Shown here one piece after another: positions 35,782-47,119 of a stretch of DNA of 64,000 nt. Made by a program: the position numbers and the translations under genes. Positions within the stretch are counted from its first letter, which is position 1, and every line of letters begins with the position of its first letter. Origin of the DNA: Enchytraeus crypticus. Its lineage: Eukaryota; Annelida; Clitellata; Enchytraeida; Enchytraeidae. The notes below the pieces were generated by a model. The model was not told where the DNA came from, ran no database searches, and worked only from the letters and a program-made list of their open reading frames with translations. The DNA is taken from contig CAJHZI010000423.1 of NCBI GenBank assembly GCA_905160935.1, forward strand, positions 2,599,001 through 2,663,000. Direction: 5' to 3'.

Positions 35782-35960
35782 TTTTAAACTGTTCAATTCA
35801 TCGGCAGATTGTTCAATTCATCAACTGACTGGTTAGAAATAGAACATAGAACTTAATAGAACATAGGACTGGATAGGAAAAGAAAGAGAGAGCACAGACT
35901 GGATTGACTTAGGTCAATCCAGTCTGTTTTAATATACAATAACATAACATGAAACAATTG
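35782..35960 (-). repeat. Right arm of the inverted repeat with 34825-35000
   Basis: TTTTAAACTGTTCAATTCAT, AATAGAACATAGGACTGGAT, GCACAGACTGGATTGACTTA. It includes a perfect 14-bp hairpin CAGACTGGATTGAC-TTAG-GTCAATCCAGTCTG at 35896-35927. Confidence 0.75.
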
Positions 35961-35974
35961 AGTGCTGCTGTCGT

Positions 35975-36092
35975 CCTTTAAAAATAGAGCACTATTGAGA
36001 CAAATGCAAGCCTGTAAGCAAAAAGAAGATTCTGAACGATGCAAAATCCAAAATCCAGAAAACCAGTCCAAAGATATAGTAAACAAATATGT
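35975..36092 (+). repeat. Dispersed repeat family I
   Basis: TAGAGCACTATTGAGACAAA, AACGATGCAAAATCCAAAAT, CCAGAAAACCAGTCCAAAGA. The best copy of this family. Confidence 0.65.
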
Positions 36093-37002
36093 TAAAAGAT
36101 TCTGCAAACTGCAGCTTTTTATGTCGGTTTCATGTAAATATCCCGCCACAGAAGATCTGTCTCTCAAATATAGTAACTTTGAATTATCGTAATAAAAATC
36201 TGTTATATTATGTTATATTATAAATTAGTTATCTTGTGTTACGTTATGCCATATTATATATTAGTTATATCAGGCCTATATAATGTATACATTATATACT
36301 ATTTTATATTATGATATCAAATCAAGACAGTCTATTCAAAGGCCGCTTGAACACTTGATTTCAAAAATGGCGACTTCAAACCCCATATTTTGTTGAATGA
36401 AATATTATGAAAAAGATTACAAACTCAAACTTGGGCCCATTGGATTTGAGAGGCAGATTTTAAACCACAACCCTTAGCAGCATAACCCGGTAATCTATTC
36501 AATATCCTAGCCTGGAACGCTAAGTTATTTCTCTCACGTACTCACATTGACAATCTTCCCGGCCCCCTACACGGGATATATTCACATTTTCATAACTGAC
36601 TCTGAGAGCGTTAACCTACAAACGAACACGCTTTGGGAGATTGCATGAAAGTAAAAATACCTTGAAATAGCACAGGCGAAGCAACCTCAAGTATAGAGTT
36701 AAGTGCGGATAAGTGAGAGTACTAATGCAATTGTTTTATCATATACACATCTCCCTGCTAACATGCAGGCTGGCCTCTGTAGGGCGATAATCCTGGAATT
36801 TAACTCTTAATACTAGTACTTAATACTTAATACTTAATACTAGTCTTAATACTAGTTTATCGTTTACGGTAGTCATCATGTTGAAAGCGACAAAATTTAC
36901 GTGTGTAGGTTCATTCGTAAAGCTAAACTTTAGATGCTCAGAGATAAAGTGCTAAGTAATAATTAATTAATAACTTTAATTTCCTGTAATTTCTTTAATT
37001 TC
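36093..37002. other. No gene; simple AT-rich repeats
   Basis: TTATATTATGTTA-like words at 36205-36320 and TAATACTTAATACTAGT repeats at 36808-36856. Confidence 0.5.
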
Positions 37003-37062
37003 CTTTATCTTTGGACAGATTTTCTGGATTTTTAATTATTTGAATTTTTTTAATTTTTTTAT
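37003..37062 (-). repeat. Dispersed repeat family I, fragment
   Basis: Minus strand AAATCCAGAAAATCTGTCCA, AAGATAAAGG, the 3' part of family I. Confidence 0.5.
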
Positions 37063-37124
37063 TCCTTATAACTACAGGCATGTCATACGCATGTATAGTG
37101 GAGTTCCCTTCACATTGTTGCTGT

Positions 37125-37262
37125 TTTGTAGTTTTCGTTATTTCCTCCGTTTCATGTCCATGTTTATTAGTAATCGATGCCTTTTGCTGGCGCTTCGACA
37201 GCAGCCGGTGCGGATTTAAGAATAACCTCCAACACTCTGGGAACATTTACACCGTTGCATCG
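37125..37262 (-). mobile_element. SINE-A copy, 5'-truncated
   Basis: Minus strand: body only, GGTTATTCTTAAATCCGCAC, GGCATCGATTACTAATAAAC and CGAAAACTACAAAA. The 5S-like head is missing. Confidence 0.75.
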
Positions 37263-37989
37263 TTTATTGGACATTCCTTTTGATCACCGGCTTGAATGTT
37301 TCTCAACAGTGCTCCATGCTGTCCTGAACTACAGCAGTACTGTAATTGAATTGTTGTTATTATATTAGTATTATTATCGTTAACCATAAATATGTTAATA
37401 GATTAATTAATTGGTGGTGAGAAGATCAGAAAAGTTTGCTAAATTTACTTTAGGAAAATCAACAAACTTTGTAATAAAACACAGAGTTCATCAAATGGGA
37501 TATAAGAGCCAAAATAAATGACTGAATCTTGTGGGTTAAGCTTAAGCATGTATCGGTTGGTGGTCGAACTGATTACAAAAATGTATAATAAGCAAGGGAC
37601 CTTAGCATCCTTCCCACCTCTATCCCCCCTCCACTATCAGACTATAAAAGTACACTTCTGGTATAACAAATAAAATTCATCAGGCAGGCGTTAAAATAAA
37701 CTTTTACTTAGTCTAAATTTTTCTAAAGATTACACTGCAGAAGATGTAAGCACTACGAATGAGTGAGCAATAACAAAAATCCATGAAAATAAATGTTAAG
37801 TTGAGTCTTCGTCAGCACTGTTTAGATGAACACTCCTTTTGGGACTACGGTAGCACTGATGAAAAGACATTTTAAGTTACTAAGTTGAAACTCTGCTGAA
37901 ATGATAAACTGCCAAAGATTACTTTCATGCAGTAACTATCTGATAACGCGTCGATCATTTTGTACCCTATAACAAATGATTTATCTGAT
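37263..37989. other. No feature recognised
   Basis: Nothing identified. Confidence 0.5.
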
Positions 37990-38004
37990 GGGGGGGGGGG
38001 GGGG
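37990..38004 (+). repeat. (G)15 homopolymer
   Basis: Fifteen G then CGGG; long for an AT-rich genome. Confidence 0.95.
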
Positions 38005-38185
38005 CGGGATGGAGTCTAACGCGATGGACTACTTGGTACAGTAACTGCTTGTAAATCTTTCCCAAATTTATAGATTTATTGAATTTGTGGCACATCGATC
38101 TAGCGCTTTAATCAGGTTTCACTGACGCCAGGTTTTAATTTAAACGGTTCAATTCTGAGACCTGAGAAAGTGAAATTACACTTTG

Positions 38186-38325
38186 CTTCAACTTAAGCTT
38201 TAGCTTCAGCTTTAGCTTAGGCTTGGTATGAGCTTTATCTTCAGCTTTTTCCTCAGCTTTAGCTTCAGCTTTGACTTCAGCTTTGACTTCAGCTTTAGCT
38301 TCAGCTTTAGCTTTAGCTAGCTTAA
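38186..38325. repeat. (AGCTTY)n hexamer repeat
   Basis: AGCTTTAGCTTCAGCTTTGA-type repeats with 6- and 12-bp periods. Confidence 0.88.
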
Positions 38326-38994
38326 TTCCATTAGACTGAATTCTTTAAATAGTTTTTTGTTATGTAAACCATTGCGGTATAATCAATATTGCAAATATTA
38401 ATTTGCAATATTTGTGAATATTGCAAACCAATATGTACAGATTAACTGAAATTTGTAAAAAAAAGTTTTTTTGTTATTGCAGCATATTCAATAATTATTT
38501 TCCTTAATCGTTTAAAATAATTCGTATTCTTATTGCCTCAAATGCTTTCAGGCTATTCGCTTAATTTCCAATCTGGGACACTGACCAGAAACTGTCAAAG
38601 CTCTCTGATTGAAAGACGAATTCGATTTTTATTCGATTGGTGTCGATTGCATTTCAACCAAATCGAATTTCTCAATCAGGAAGCGCTACTGCGAAATATT
38701 TGCTCCCTATCTTTCTATGTTTGAGCTGAATATTGTACATTTTGAATGCTGCCTACTCCTAAATCAACTTCAATATCCAAATCTATAAGTACAGCAAAAA
38801 ATTGTAAGCCTTAGACAAAATACAGTGAAATTATTTACATCTCATTGAGAACTAAAAGGTGTTGTAAAACAGGCTTCATGTATGTGTAATATAAATTTCT
38901 GAAAGGAAAAGATTATTAGGTTCTTTCAGAGGATCTCAAGCCAGTTTCCATTGACTTACTCAGCTAATGCTTAGTCCATTCTTATGGTGCACTT
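38326..38994. other. No gene; small inverted repeat
   Basis: AATATTGCAAATATT/AATTTGCAATATT palindromic words at 38387-38430; otherwise nothing. Confidence 0.5.
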
Positions 38995-39175
38995 TTGTCC
39001 TCTATCAATCCTTACGATGTTTTGATCACCGGACCGGCTTTCATTTTAGAACCTTACTTCTCAGCATATTTCTTTTGCAGATTGGTCTGGGTGTATTGAT
39101 CTGTAGTGATGTGTTCTGTGGGACGTCCATGTCATCATCCTTGGATGAAGAAAGGGACGTTTACTTATATTATTA
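38995..39175 (+). mobile_element. SINE-F copy
   Basis: TTTGATCACCGGACCGGCTT, GAACCTTACTTCTCAGCATA, TTGCAGATTGGTCTGGGTGT, TTGATCTGTAGTGATGTGTT, GGGACGTCCATGTCATCATC, CTTGGATGAAGAAAGGGACG. Matches the reverse complement of 53396-53545 along its whole length. The head is not recognisably tRNA or 5S. Confidence 0.82.
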
Positions 39176-39562
39176 GTATTATTAATACTTTTTGTCTATT
39201 CGGCAGTGGAACTAAACGGGCCCACTGATGATCCTGTTTTATTTTCTGTGTTGATTTATCGGCAGCCATTTAAAAGTTGATTTATCGGCAGATCACTTAA
39301 AACCATCAACAGAGTCGCTTTTCCTTCAACGGTGTTATCCAATAGAAGGGAAAAATAATTTATTCGCCTATTGCTAAGATGTTTATTTAACATCATTTGT
39401 TTATGGTTGTTTATTTTGATTAGATGTAAAATATGCATGTTTGTTACTAAATGTTTCATCGTTCTACTTGAGAAGTTTGCTCTATATCAGTAAATTTACT
39501 CCTTTCTGAAAATAACATGAGTCCTTCTAAGATATGTATTTTATTGTTGTTGCGTCGTTACT
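39176..39562. other. No feature recognised
   Basis: TTAAAAGTTGATTTATCGGC-type words recur at 39250-39300; nothing else. Confidence 0.5.
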
Positions 39563-39846
39563 CATCATCATCATCTTCTTTCCCTTAATCCCAGTTCAAC
39601 AAGAGTTGAGAAGCGAATAGACGTTCTCCACCCCTCTCTATCCCATACCATATCATCAGTCAATCCCCTACTATCTCTTCCAATTGTTTTATAAAATCTG
39701 TATAAATTTCTGGAGCCTAGGCACGCACCACCCTAATGCCCTTTCTGACGTTGGTTGTGATCTTAGTTCTTCAGTCGCCTTCTACCACACGTGCAGTCAA
39801 CAATTGGTTTATTCTTCAAATAATCCGGACACAACACGTGGATTGA
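39563..39846 (-). mobile_element. SINE-E copy
   Basis: Same structure as the 6.5 kb copy: (ATCATC)n, CCCTTAATCCCAGTTCAACA on the plus strand, then TCTGGAGCCTAGGCACGCAC, CCCTTTCTGACGTTGGTTGT, CAGTCAACAATTGG, ending ACACAACACGTGG. Confidence 0.82.
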
Positions 39847-40229
39847 GTCTTTATTCGATCAATAGAAAATTGTCTTGCTATTTTGTTATAGTTTTTTTTC
39901 TCAGAGTGAAAACTATGGAAATAAGGAATAATTTGGACAAATGAGAGCAGATTGCTATGCCTGTTTACGTAGTGTACAGTATTTTAAAAAATAATCGAGC
40001 ACATTTTCTTCTTCAGCCATAATTTAGCATCACTTCAGTAAACTTTTCGAAAAGAAGTTGTACAATAAGAGGCGGACAGGCTTTGCATCCGATCCCGTGT
40101 CTAATGATTATCAGGAAAGGTTGTAATCGATTCGGTCATATTCCGGCCAAGAGCGGTGCTAATGCTGCTCTAGTACGTACCCGTTATTAACGGATACTAA
40201 ATATTAATAGTAATGATAATAATAATAAA
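39847..40229. other. No feature recognised
   Basis: Nothing identified. Confidence 0.5.
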
Positions 40230-40292
40230 GTTTTATCGTCCGTTTCCTCGTCCAAGGATGATGCCAGGGACTAGAACAGCAATAGCGGCGAC
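40230..40292 (-). mobile_element. SINE-F 3'-end copy
   Basis: Minus strand: GTCCCTGGCATCATCCTTGG, ACGAGGAAACGGACGATAAA. Only the 3' domain remains. Confidence 0.75.
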
Positions 40293-41018
40293 ACTCTTTG
40301 GCCTGAATATCAGGATAACATTTACTGAATAGCAAATAAATGGGTAGTTATTAACTGCCTAATAAAATACCATCTTAGCGTAATTAACGAAAATATGACT
40401 GAAAAATTGATCAAAGGAAAACTTCTAGCAGTAGAATTTCATCTAAAGTATTTTATACGACAAACCCCAGACGACTTCAAAGTACCAGCAGTACGGAAAG
40501 GGTTAATGAAACAAATGGCGAGTGCTACTGCAATTGAAATTAAACTACTAAAGTCCTTAAATTTATTTTTTAAACAGAAATCTAATCAGAAGGCGATTTG
40601 TGGACATTCCTAAGAAATATATTTTACTGAATCTCTTTCAGCCGTTTGAAGTAACAAATGAAATCAGTAGTATTTGCATAATGACATTTATGTCAATAAT
40701 TTTACTTTAAACCAATAGAGAATATCATGAGTTGTAAATATTGAAATCTAAATCCGTTGACGTTAAGTATTAGTTCGTTAAGTTTTAGTTCGGCTTCGTT
40801 CTGAAAATTCTTCACACCGAAATGTCAATGGATGTAATCGAAAGGTCATCTTCAATGACAGTGAAAATTTGTTTTTAACGCACGAAGCTTTACAAGCATT
40901 TAAGCTTTGATTGTCCGGAGAATATTATCACTCTATAGTAGCCTATTATGTAAAATTGTAGGTTAAAGTTTGACATTACCAGAGGGAGTCTGTTTCATCT
41001 GTAGTAAAGAGTGTTTTA
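40293..41018. other. No feature recognised
   Basis: A 72-codon open frame at 40395-40613 has no motif I recognise and no supporting splice context. Confidence 0.45.
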
Positions 41019-41021
41019 TAT

Positions 41022-41081
<60 letters not shown>

Positions 41082-41098
41082 GTGTGTGTGTGTGTGTC
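41019..41098. repeat. (TA)n(TG)n microsatellite
   Basis: TA repeats, TACATGTA, then TG repeats. Confidence 0.95.
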
Positions 41099-42541
41099 TG
41101 TACGTACATTACATATTACCCGGACATTGTAGTTGATACATTGAAACTGATTTCAAAATAAATATGTAGTCCAATACTGTTCGTATTTTCATTATAAGGG
41201 CATTACATTAGGACATCTATACTTTTTATTTTTATTTTATTTGAGAATAGCAGTAGAATATAGCTGTCTAGCTGATTCAGTATGTTATAAAACTGGAGAG
41301 GTCTTCGTGGGGCTTAATAACTTTTGTCGTCATGCCGATTTATGAAAATAGCATATTAGCTTGGTCAAGATATTGCTTGAATCTATTAAATACAATTTAT
41401 TTATATTTTAAATATCATTTTAATTTTTCATTCTTTTAAATATATATTTAAGTAAAAATGAAATATATTCATTTCAATTGGACTGAAATGAGAAAATAAT
41501 TTAAATTTTCTAATCGTGCCCATAATAAAGGTAAATTAGGACACGTTTTAGTTTTTAATTAATTTGCTTTGAATCAATCTATTTCAGGACGCTTACTTGT
41601 GATATAATGTACTAATAGAAATTAGTTAAAACATGAGCCTATATGTCAATGAGTATAAAACTATAATCATTATAATATAGAGGCCCTAAAGGATGTTTTC
41701 CGGATTCAACACTGGCATCGCTTAGAGAATTCAAAGACCTTATCACTCTTTATTGCAGAGAACTCAGTTCCCTTATTTGTGTCAGGAACGATGGCAGCAC
41801 TTTACTGGCCTAGACGTATTTTCAATGTATTTTACTGATTTTCTGCCAAGGTATTTCTTGAATTAGTTGAATTAGCAGATACTTAAATGATTTGAAGCTG
41901 TGTTAATTCATCTATCTAAAATGCGGAGTATGTAAGCGCCATGTTAATGGACCTTTACTATCGTTTCACGCACTTGCGTTTTATATCTATTCGATTCGTT
42001 GTTACAAGTCTGTTCTGTAACCTGTGATGATTAAAAAGCTAAATAAATAAATATATGATAAAGTTGTATTTGATCAAATCAACACTGTTGTTCACGCTGT
42101 TGTGAGTAGGGGTGCTAATGTGCAATTCATATTTTACGTCCTTTATGAAAGAAGCAGAAAAATGTTTGTTTTCATTGGTTTCACTCCTCATGCATAATAG
42201 ATCACTTGTCAGCACAAAAGATTCGTATCCCCCTACAGGCTTTTAAACACTGATTTATTGTACATAAGAGGCGCATATAGAACTACGTACACCGAAGTGT
42301 GAGAAAACTATATATCATCTTTCGCTGACAAAATTGACGTTAAACCATCTATGTTAAAATGATTGTTAGTGAAACTTTGTACTATTAAATATCTATTATA
42401 TTATTAGCAGACAGAGGAGCTTGGAGAATTAGAAGGTTATATACATGTATATATTATATAATATAAATATATATGTATGTATATATTGATATATGTTCAT
42501 ATACATATGTATGCAAACCCATATGTGTATATATTTATATA
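41099..42541. other. 1.4 kb without recognised features
   Basis: AT-rich; a possible SINE 3'-domain relic (ATTGACGTTAAACCA) at 42330-42345; degenerate TATA at 42440-42541. Confidence 0.45.
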
Positions 42542-43293
42542 CAGACTGGGGCAAAAAAAATAATCCCCTAGCGAAATCTCAATAACTTTAAGGAAACTCA
42601 AAATATCTCTACGAAATTTTTGGAGCTTCTAGGTGAGGAATTTCTGCGTATATCCTGTAAATTTTATGAAAATATTTGCAGTAGTTACGAAATTACAGCA
42701 TTTCTACGAGAAAAGTGCCAAAATCAAATTTAACAAGGCTTTTCGAAATGTCAGTCGTTTCTTTTAAAGAAAATAACGACCCTGAAAAGGGCCGTTTACT
42801 TAAGTGGTGGAGTTTAAGCCTGCACTGCCTTGTTAATTACTCCAATAAAAGATGCTTAAAATCTTCTGTTAAAATTATTCCTAAATTTTGAAGAAGACGT
42901 CCGGTACTTTTGTTTAGAAAAGCCTTGTTAAAATTGTTTTTAACATTGTTTTCGAAGAAACGCTGTATTTTTGTTACTTCTGAATATATTTTCACCAAAT
43001 TTGCAGGATAAGTGTAGAAATTACTCCTCTGGAGGCTCCGAAAATTTTGTAAAACTATTTTGAGTTTTGTCCAAGTTATTAAAACTTTTGGTAAAAAAGC
43101 CTTGTTAAAACTGATTTTGCACTTTTTCGTAGAAACGCTGTAAGATTTTTCCTGCTTAATAGATTTTCATAAAATTTGCAAGATATATGCAGAAATTCCT
43201 TCCCCAGAAGTTTCGTAAATTTCGTAGAGATATTTTGAGTTTTCTTGAAGTTATTGAGATTTCGCTAGGGAATTATTTTTTTGCCCCAGTCTG
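42542..43293. mobile_element. MITE-1, copy 2 (complete)
   Basis: 752 bp with inverted ends CAGACTGGGGCAAAAAAAAT and GCCCCAGTCTG, long subterminal inverted similarity, flanked by TATATA on the left and CATATA on the right. The region around 42780-42860 (GACCCTGAAAAGGGCCGTTT) is shared with copy 3. Non-coding; mobilisation by a Tc1/mariner-type transposase is inferred from the TA target. Confidence 0.87.
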
Positions 43294-44094
43294 CATATAT
43301 ACGTAGACCGACATGTATGTGTATATATGTACTGTTTAGATATACATTATATATACACTGTAAATATATGTATATATACATTATATATACATATAGAATT
43401 TAAAACAAATGACAGGCTACATGCTCAGTTTAAGTGAAATGATGCATCTAAGACATTAAGCAAGATTGTGCATACATGTTTTAAAGCTATTGAGTAGCAA
43501 ATTACAATTTTAAACGCTCTATTGCGCTTTATTATACATGTTTATAGGGGGCCCTTTATTCCTTTTTGGAGAATCAAAACCACGACATTGACAGTTACGG
43601 AGAAGCAATATCCAGTGGTGTAAGAGGATAATCGCAACCGGAAGTCCCAAAGCTCTAGCTGCTGCAGCGTGAATCGATACCGTGCAGGAGTGGAATGCCT
43701 TTATATTGATGGAATAAATTTTTATTGGCGCAAATAAGTAGAGGCTTGTAAATGACAGCAAAAAGTTCGTCTTTATTTATTATTGAATCTTCCCGGATCA
43801 GCATCGATACCAATGTAATACTATATTAATGTATAAATTATTAATTAATTATGTAATAATATATTGCTATAATAATCTAGACCTCTATCGATATAAATCT
43901 AGTTCTGAGATGGAATGTATGGTAGTACAGTTCTATAATATAGGTTCAACAACCACTCTCTTGAAGTTAATGAACAAGAGGACATTTATCACTTTTAAAA
44001 TAAAGGTCTAAATTTTGACCCGCTTGCCTTGGATCATGGACTTGCACTGTTTTAATCTCTTGTGTTCTCTGTGTACTCAGTCGTCACCGTGTGG
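43294..44094. other. No feature recognised
   Basis: Degenerate TATA-rich start, then nothing identified. Confidence 0.5.
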
Positions 44095-44205
44095 TGCTTT
44101 CGCGCCTGTTGTGTAGCGCCTGTTTCTGCAAGAGATGTCTCTGACATTGCCTCATGGCGAGGAACAGGATGTTAAATTCTTACTGATTGATTGATTGATT
44201 AATAT
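44095..44205 (+). mobile_element. SINE-G 3'-end copy
   Basis: TCTCTGACATTGCCTCATGG, CGAGGAACAGGATGTTAAAT, TCTTACTGATTGATTGATTG. Hairpin TGCC-TCAT-GGCG is intact. Confidence 0.72.
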
Positions 44206-44719
44206 CGCAAATTTATCTATGCTATATATCCTGTAAAAATCTTAGATTTTAATCTCAAATCACTTGTCCCAGAAATACAGCAAGCGAGCGCAAAATTAAC
44301 CTCTTAATGGGTCATTTAAAACTTAACTTCGCTACCTATATTGTAGCTGGTCCACTCCGGTAATACGGTAGTAATATACATCTAGTAGCATAATAGCAAC
44401 AACAATACCAATTTAAACAAAAGCAAATATAACTTTAAGCAATACAGGCCTGAAATATATTTAAAAGGAAAATATAAATTAAATTGTTTTTTATATTTCA
44501 TTTTTAAGAATTAAGACTAGTAGATAGCCCTTTATCAAATTTTGCTCTTCTGATTTAAATACATAACAAAAACAGCTATATTCTTTTAGAGATTTCAATT
44601 ACTATTAATAATTGCCGGAAAATGTTACCGAATCACTTGATATTGATTCTACAAGTAAAGCATAGATTTCACAACCACAGTAGGGCGAACTTTAAATTAA
44701 TTTCATATTTTTAGATGAA
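44206..44719. other. No feature recognised
   Basis: Nothing identified before the LINE insertion. Confidence 0.5.
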
Positions 44720-44728
44720 GAGTTAACT

Positions 44729-45347
44729 CTCTCTTAGTGCACTGCCTACTGGCAGGTCCATGGTACATAACGCCTCCACTCATCTCTGTCTTCCGCCTTC
44801 CTCTTCATTTCCACATATGAGTGGGTCTTCAAACCATCTAACATACCTAATCTCGGCCTGCCCCTGCCTCTTTCCTTCCATTCTACCTTCTATGACCTCT
44901 TTTAATAGACCTTCCCCCCATAGAATGTGTCCTATCCATCTCTTCTTCCTATTTCTTAATACATTTATCAACTGTCTATCTGTGCCAACTCTCTACAGGA
45001 CTTCCTCATTTGTAACCTCTTGAGTCCAGCTAATCCTCTCCATTCTTCTCCAAATACACATTTCCAATGCCTCCAGTTTCCTAATATCTTCCTTCCTTAA
45101 GGTCCATGTTTCACATCCACACAATAGCGTGGTCCAAACCAAAGTTTTCACTATCTTTATCTTTGTGTATTTCTTTAGACTTTTTGTTAATAGTTCTTTT
45201 CTACTACCAAAGGCCGCTTTTGCTTGTGCAATCCTACTGCATATTTCAGTCTCACATTTCCCATCATCGGTTATAGTATGACCCAAATATTTGAAACTCC
45301 TTACCTGTTCCAATTTCGTACCATTTATTGTGATATAAATTAACTAT
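44729..45347 (-). pseudogene. 5'-truncated RTE-like LINE insertion with 9-bp target duplication
   Basis: Minus-strand copy of the last ~600 bp of the RTE element: SFKYLGHTITDDGKCETEIC, then GCETWTLRKED, then a frameshift and INVLRNRKKRWIGHIL, ending in the 3' tail at the left edge. It is bounded by direct repeats GAGTTAACT at 44720-44728 and 45348-45356. It is close in sequence to the 12-15 kb copy. This is a typical dead-on-arrival insertion. Confidence 0.88.
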
Positions 45348-45654
45348 GAGTTAACTATGTTATTCTATATGTAGATAAAACCATTTTTCTTTAAATTTCT
45401 TTAAATATAGAAATTATGCATTGCTGTAGCCAGAAAAATAACTACAACTTTCAAATCACACTAAAATGAAGACGGTACTTTGATGCGCCAACTCTTGTTT
45501 CTTACAATAAGTAACGTTTAACAATCACAGCCTTTGGCAATTAAAAAGTGAAAAATCTAGACAAAACAAGACTTAATTTACACTTGAACAGTAATTTACT
45601 TCCCAAATATGATAAAAGTATAGATTATTCTGCACGCAACTGCAAGCAATGTTT
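45348..45654. other. No feature recognised
   Basis: Starts with the target-site copy of the LINE insertion; nothing else. Confidence 0.5.
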
Positions 45655-45843
45655 CCTTGGAACGAAACGGGAAACCACCTCAGAAGCCATATTTTCTAAA
45701 GCTATAGGCTACATAAAGTACGAGTACGACATATCATTTTGTGTACGAATTGACTTGTTGATCTGTGAAATGCCCTTTATGGAGCGTGGATGCGGACTCA
45801 GAGTATGAATAAATACCTTGGACCAGTCTCTTGAGAGAACTCT

Positions 45844-45878
<35 letters not shown>

Positions 45879-45880
45879 GC
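45655..45880 (+). mobile_element. SINE-D copy with (GA)n tail
   Basis: CGGGAAACCACCTCAGAAGC, CATATTTTCTAAAGCTATAG, ATTGACTTGTTGATCTGTGA, CAGAGTATGAATAAATACCT, TGGACCAGTCTCTTGAGAG and (GA)n to 45880. The open frame across it is an artefact. Confidence 0.8.
45841..45880. repeat. (GA)n microsatellite
   Basis: GA repeats at the tail of a SINE-D copy. Confidence 0.93.
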
Positions 45881-46365
45881 GAGCAAATTTAAGTGCTTTT
45901 ACTATTTTTAAAACTTCACTAATTCAACATGTGTAGCTGTAAGATTAAAACTTAGGCCTACATGTATCTCAAACAGTAACGAAAGCAATTTCAGCCAACT
46001 CAGCTTATTTCGTCATTATGGTATTAGTTTCAAATTACACAATTCTCATGACTCTAATATGTTATATTTTATTTCGTTACTAGAATCTAATATAAAGGTG
46101 CTATATTTTATAATAATAATCTTATATATCCTCTTCTTTAATTTCTTTAAAGCCTTCAACGAAACAGTTACATCGCAAACAAAAAATCTATTTTTAAACT
46201 CCTACAATTTTATTTGAATATACCCAATGCTGTACATATGAACATGTAGATTGCATCATTAATAACAATATTCATAGCTGCAATTTATAAAACTGACCAG
46301 TTCGATATCTGAAGATCTTTCACTATTCCAGCTAGTGCTATTATCTCAGGATATTTTATTATATT
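45881..46365. other. Downstream of the GPCR; possible 3' UTR
   Basis: AT-rich. On the minus strand an AATAAA near 46210 could end the GPCR transcript; no other feature. Confidence 0.4.
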
Positions 46366-47119
46366 TTAAAGGGCAACTAAATCAGCTTCAGATCGCCTCG
46401 TTGTTTTTGTGCTAAGTGTTGTTCTTATGGACGTGTTGTAATTAGAAATAAATGTCGTGTTGTTCTGTAGACACGGAGAGCCGTTGCTAACGATTCTTCT
46501 AAAGTGGACGTTCATGATCCAGTACAGAACAACATTGATGGCGAAGTTGACAAGCCACAGAAAATTCGTAATTTCAACGGCCCATTTAAACATAGCAAAT
46601 CTTTCCACAGTTACCAGTTCCTTCCTAAGAAAGGTGAGTATTTCTGATGGACTGACCAGGATGATGAAGAGTAAAACCAGAACGACTAGCGTGGAAGTGG
46701 TACGATGTCCCGAGGATTCTACTGTACGACTGACCACGCACTCCAGTTGCATCCTTCGAGACTTCCGGAGAGCAAGTACGAGTCTAATATTGCAATATAC
46801 GAGCACAACAATTGGAATAAACACTCCAATGACCGCCCATAGAGGGTCATACACGTGTTTAATTGTTGAATAGAAAGTATCGTTGTCGTCCATGCGACTG
46901 TAGTAGCAGCTGCAATAATTATCCGGATCAGAAGGCAGTGAGGTTGCAAATGGATTTGACAGGAAGTAGTTGCTGCAAGGATAGTGCAGCAAGCGAAATC
47001 TCCAGAAGCGAGGAAAGTTGACGAGGACAGTTGCAGCGAGGACGCTGATAATTGCAATTCGGGTTCCGCGCATGTGGATGATGCCTCTGGCGTGCAGTGG
47101 ACGACACACAGCTATGTAT
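46366..47119 (-). CDS. GPCR exon 2 (ICL2 to C-terminus)
   Basis: Acceptor TTTTCCAG, then one base completing Arg, then YIAVCRPLHARG through to a TAA stop. It carries TM4-TM7 and the tail. An AATAAA lies about ten bases past the stop and another at about 46210 on the same strand; the latter is the likelier poly(A) signal. Confidence 0.87.

Noticed and set aside
40395..40613. 72-codon open frame as a possible gene or exon
   Set aside because: No recognisable motif and no convincing splice sites around it.
46457..46873. Plus-strand 138-codon open frame
   Set aside because: Shadow of the GPCR coding exon on the opposite strand.
46719..47057. Minus-strand 112-codon open frame in another frame of the GPCR exon
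   Set aside because: Overlaps the receptor reading frame, which has all the conserved helices.
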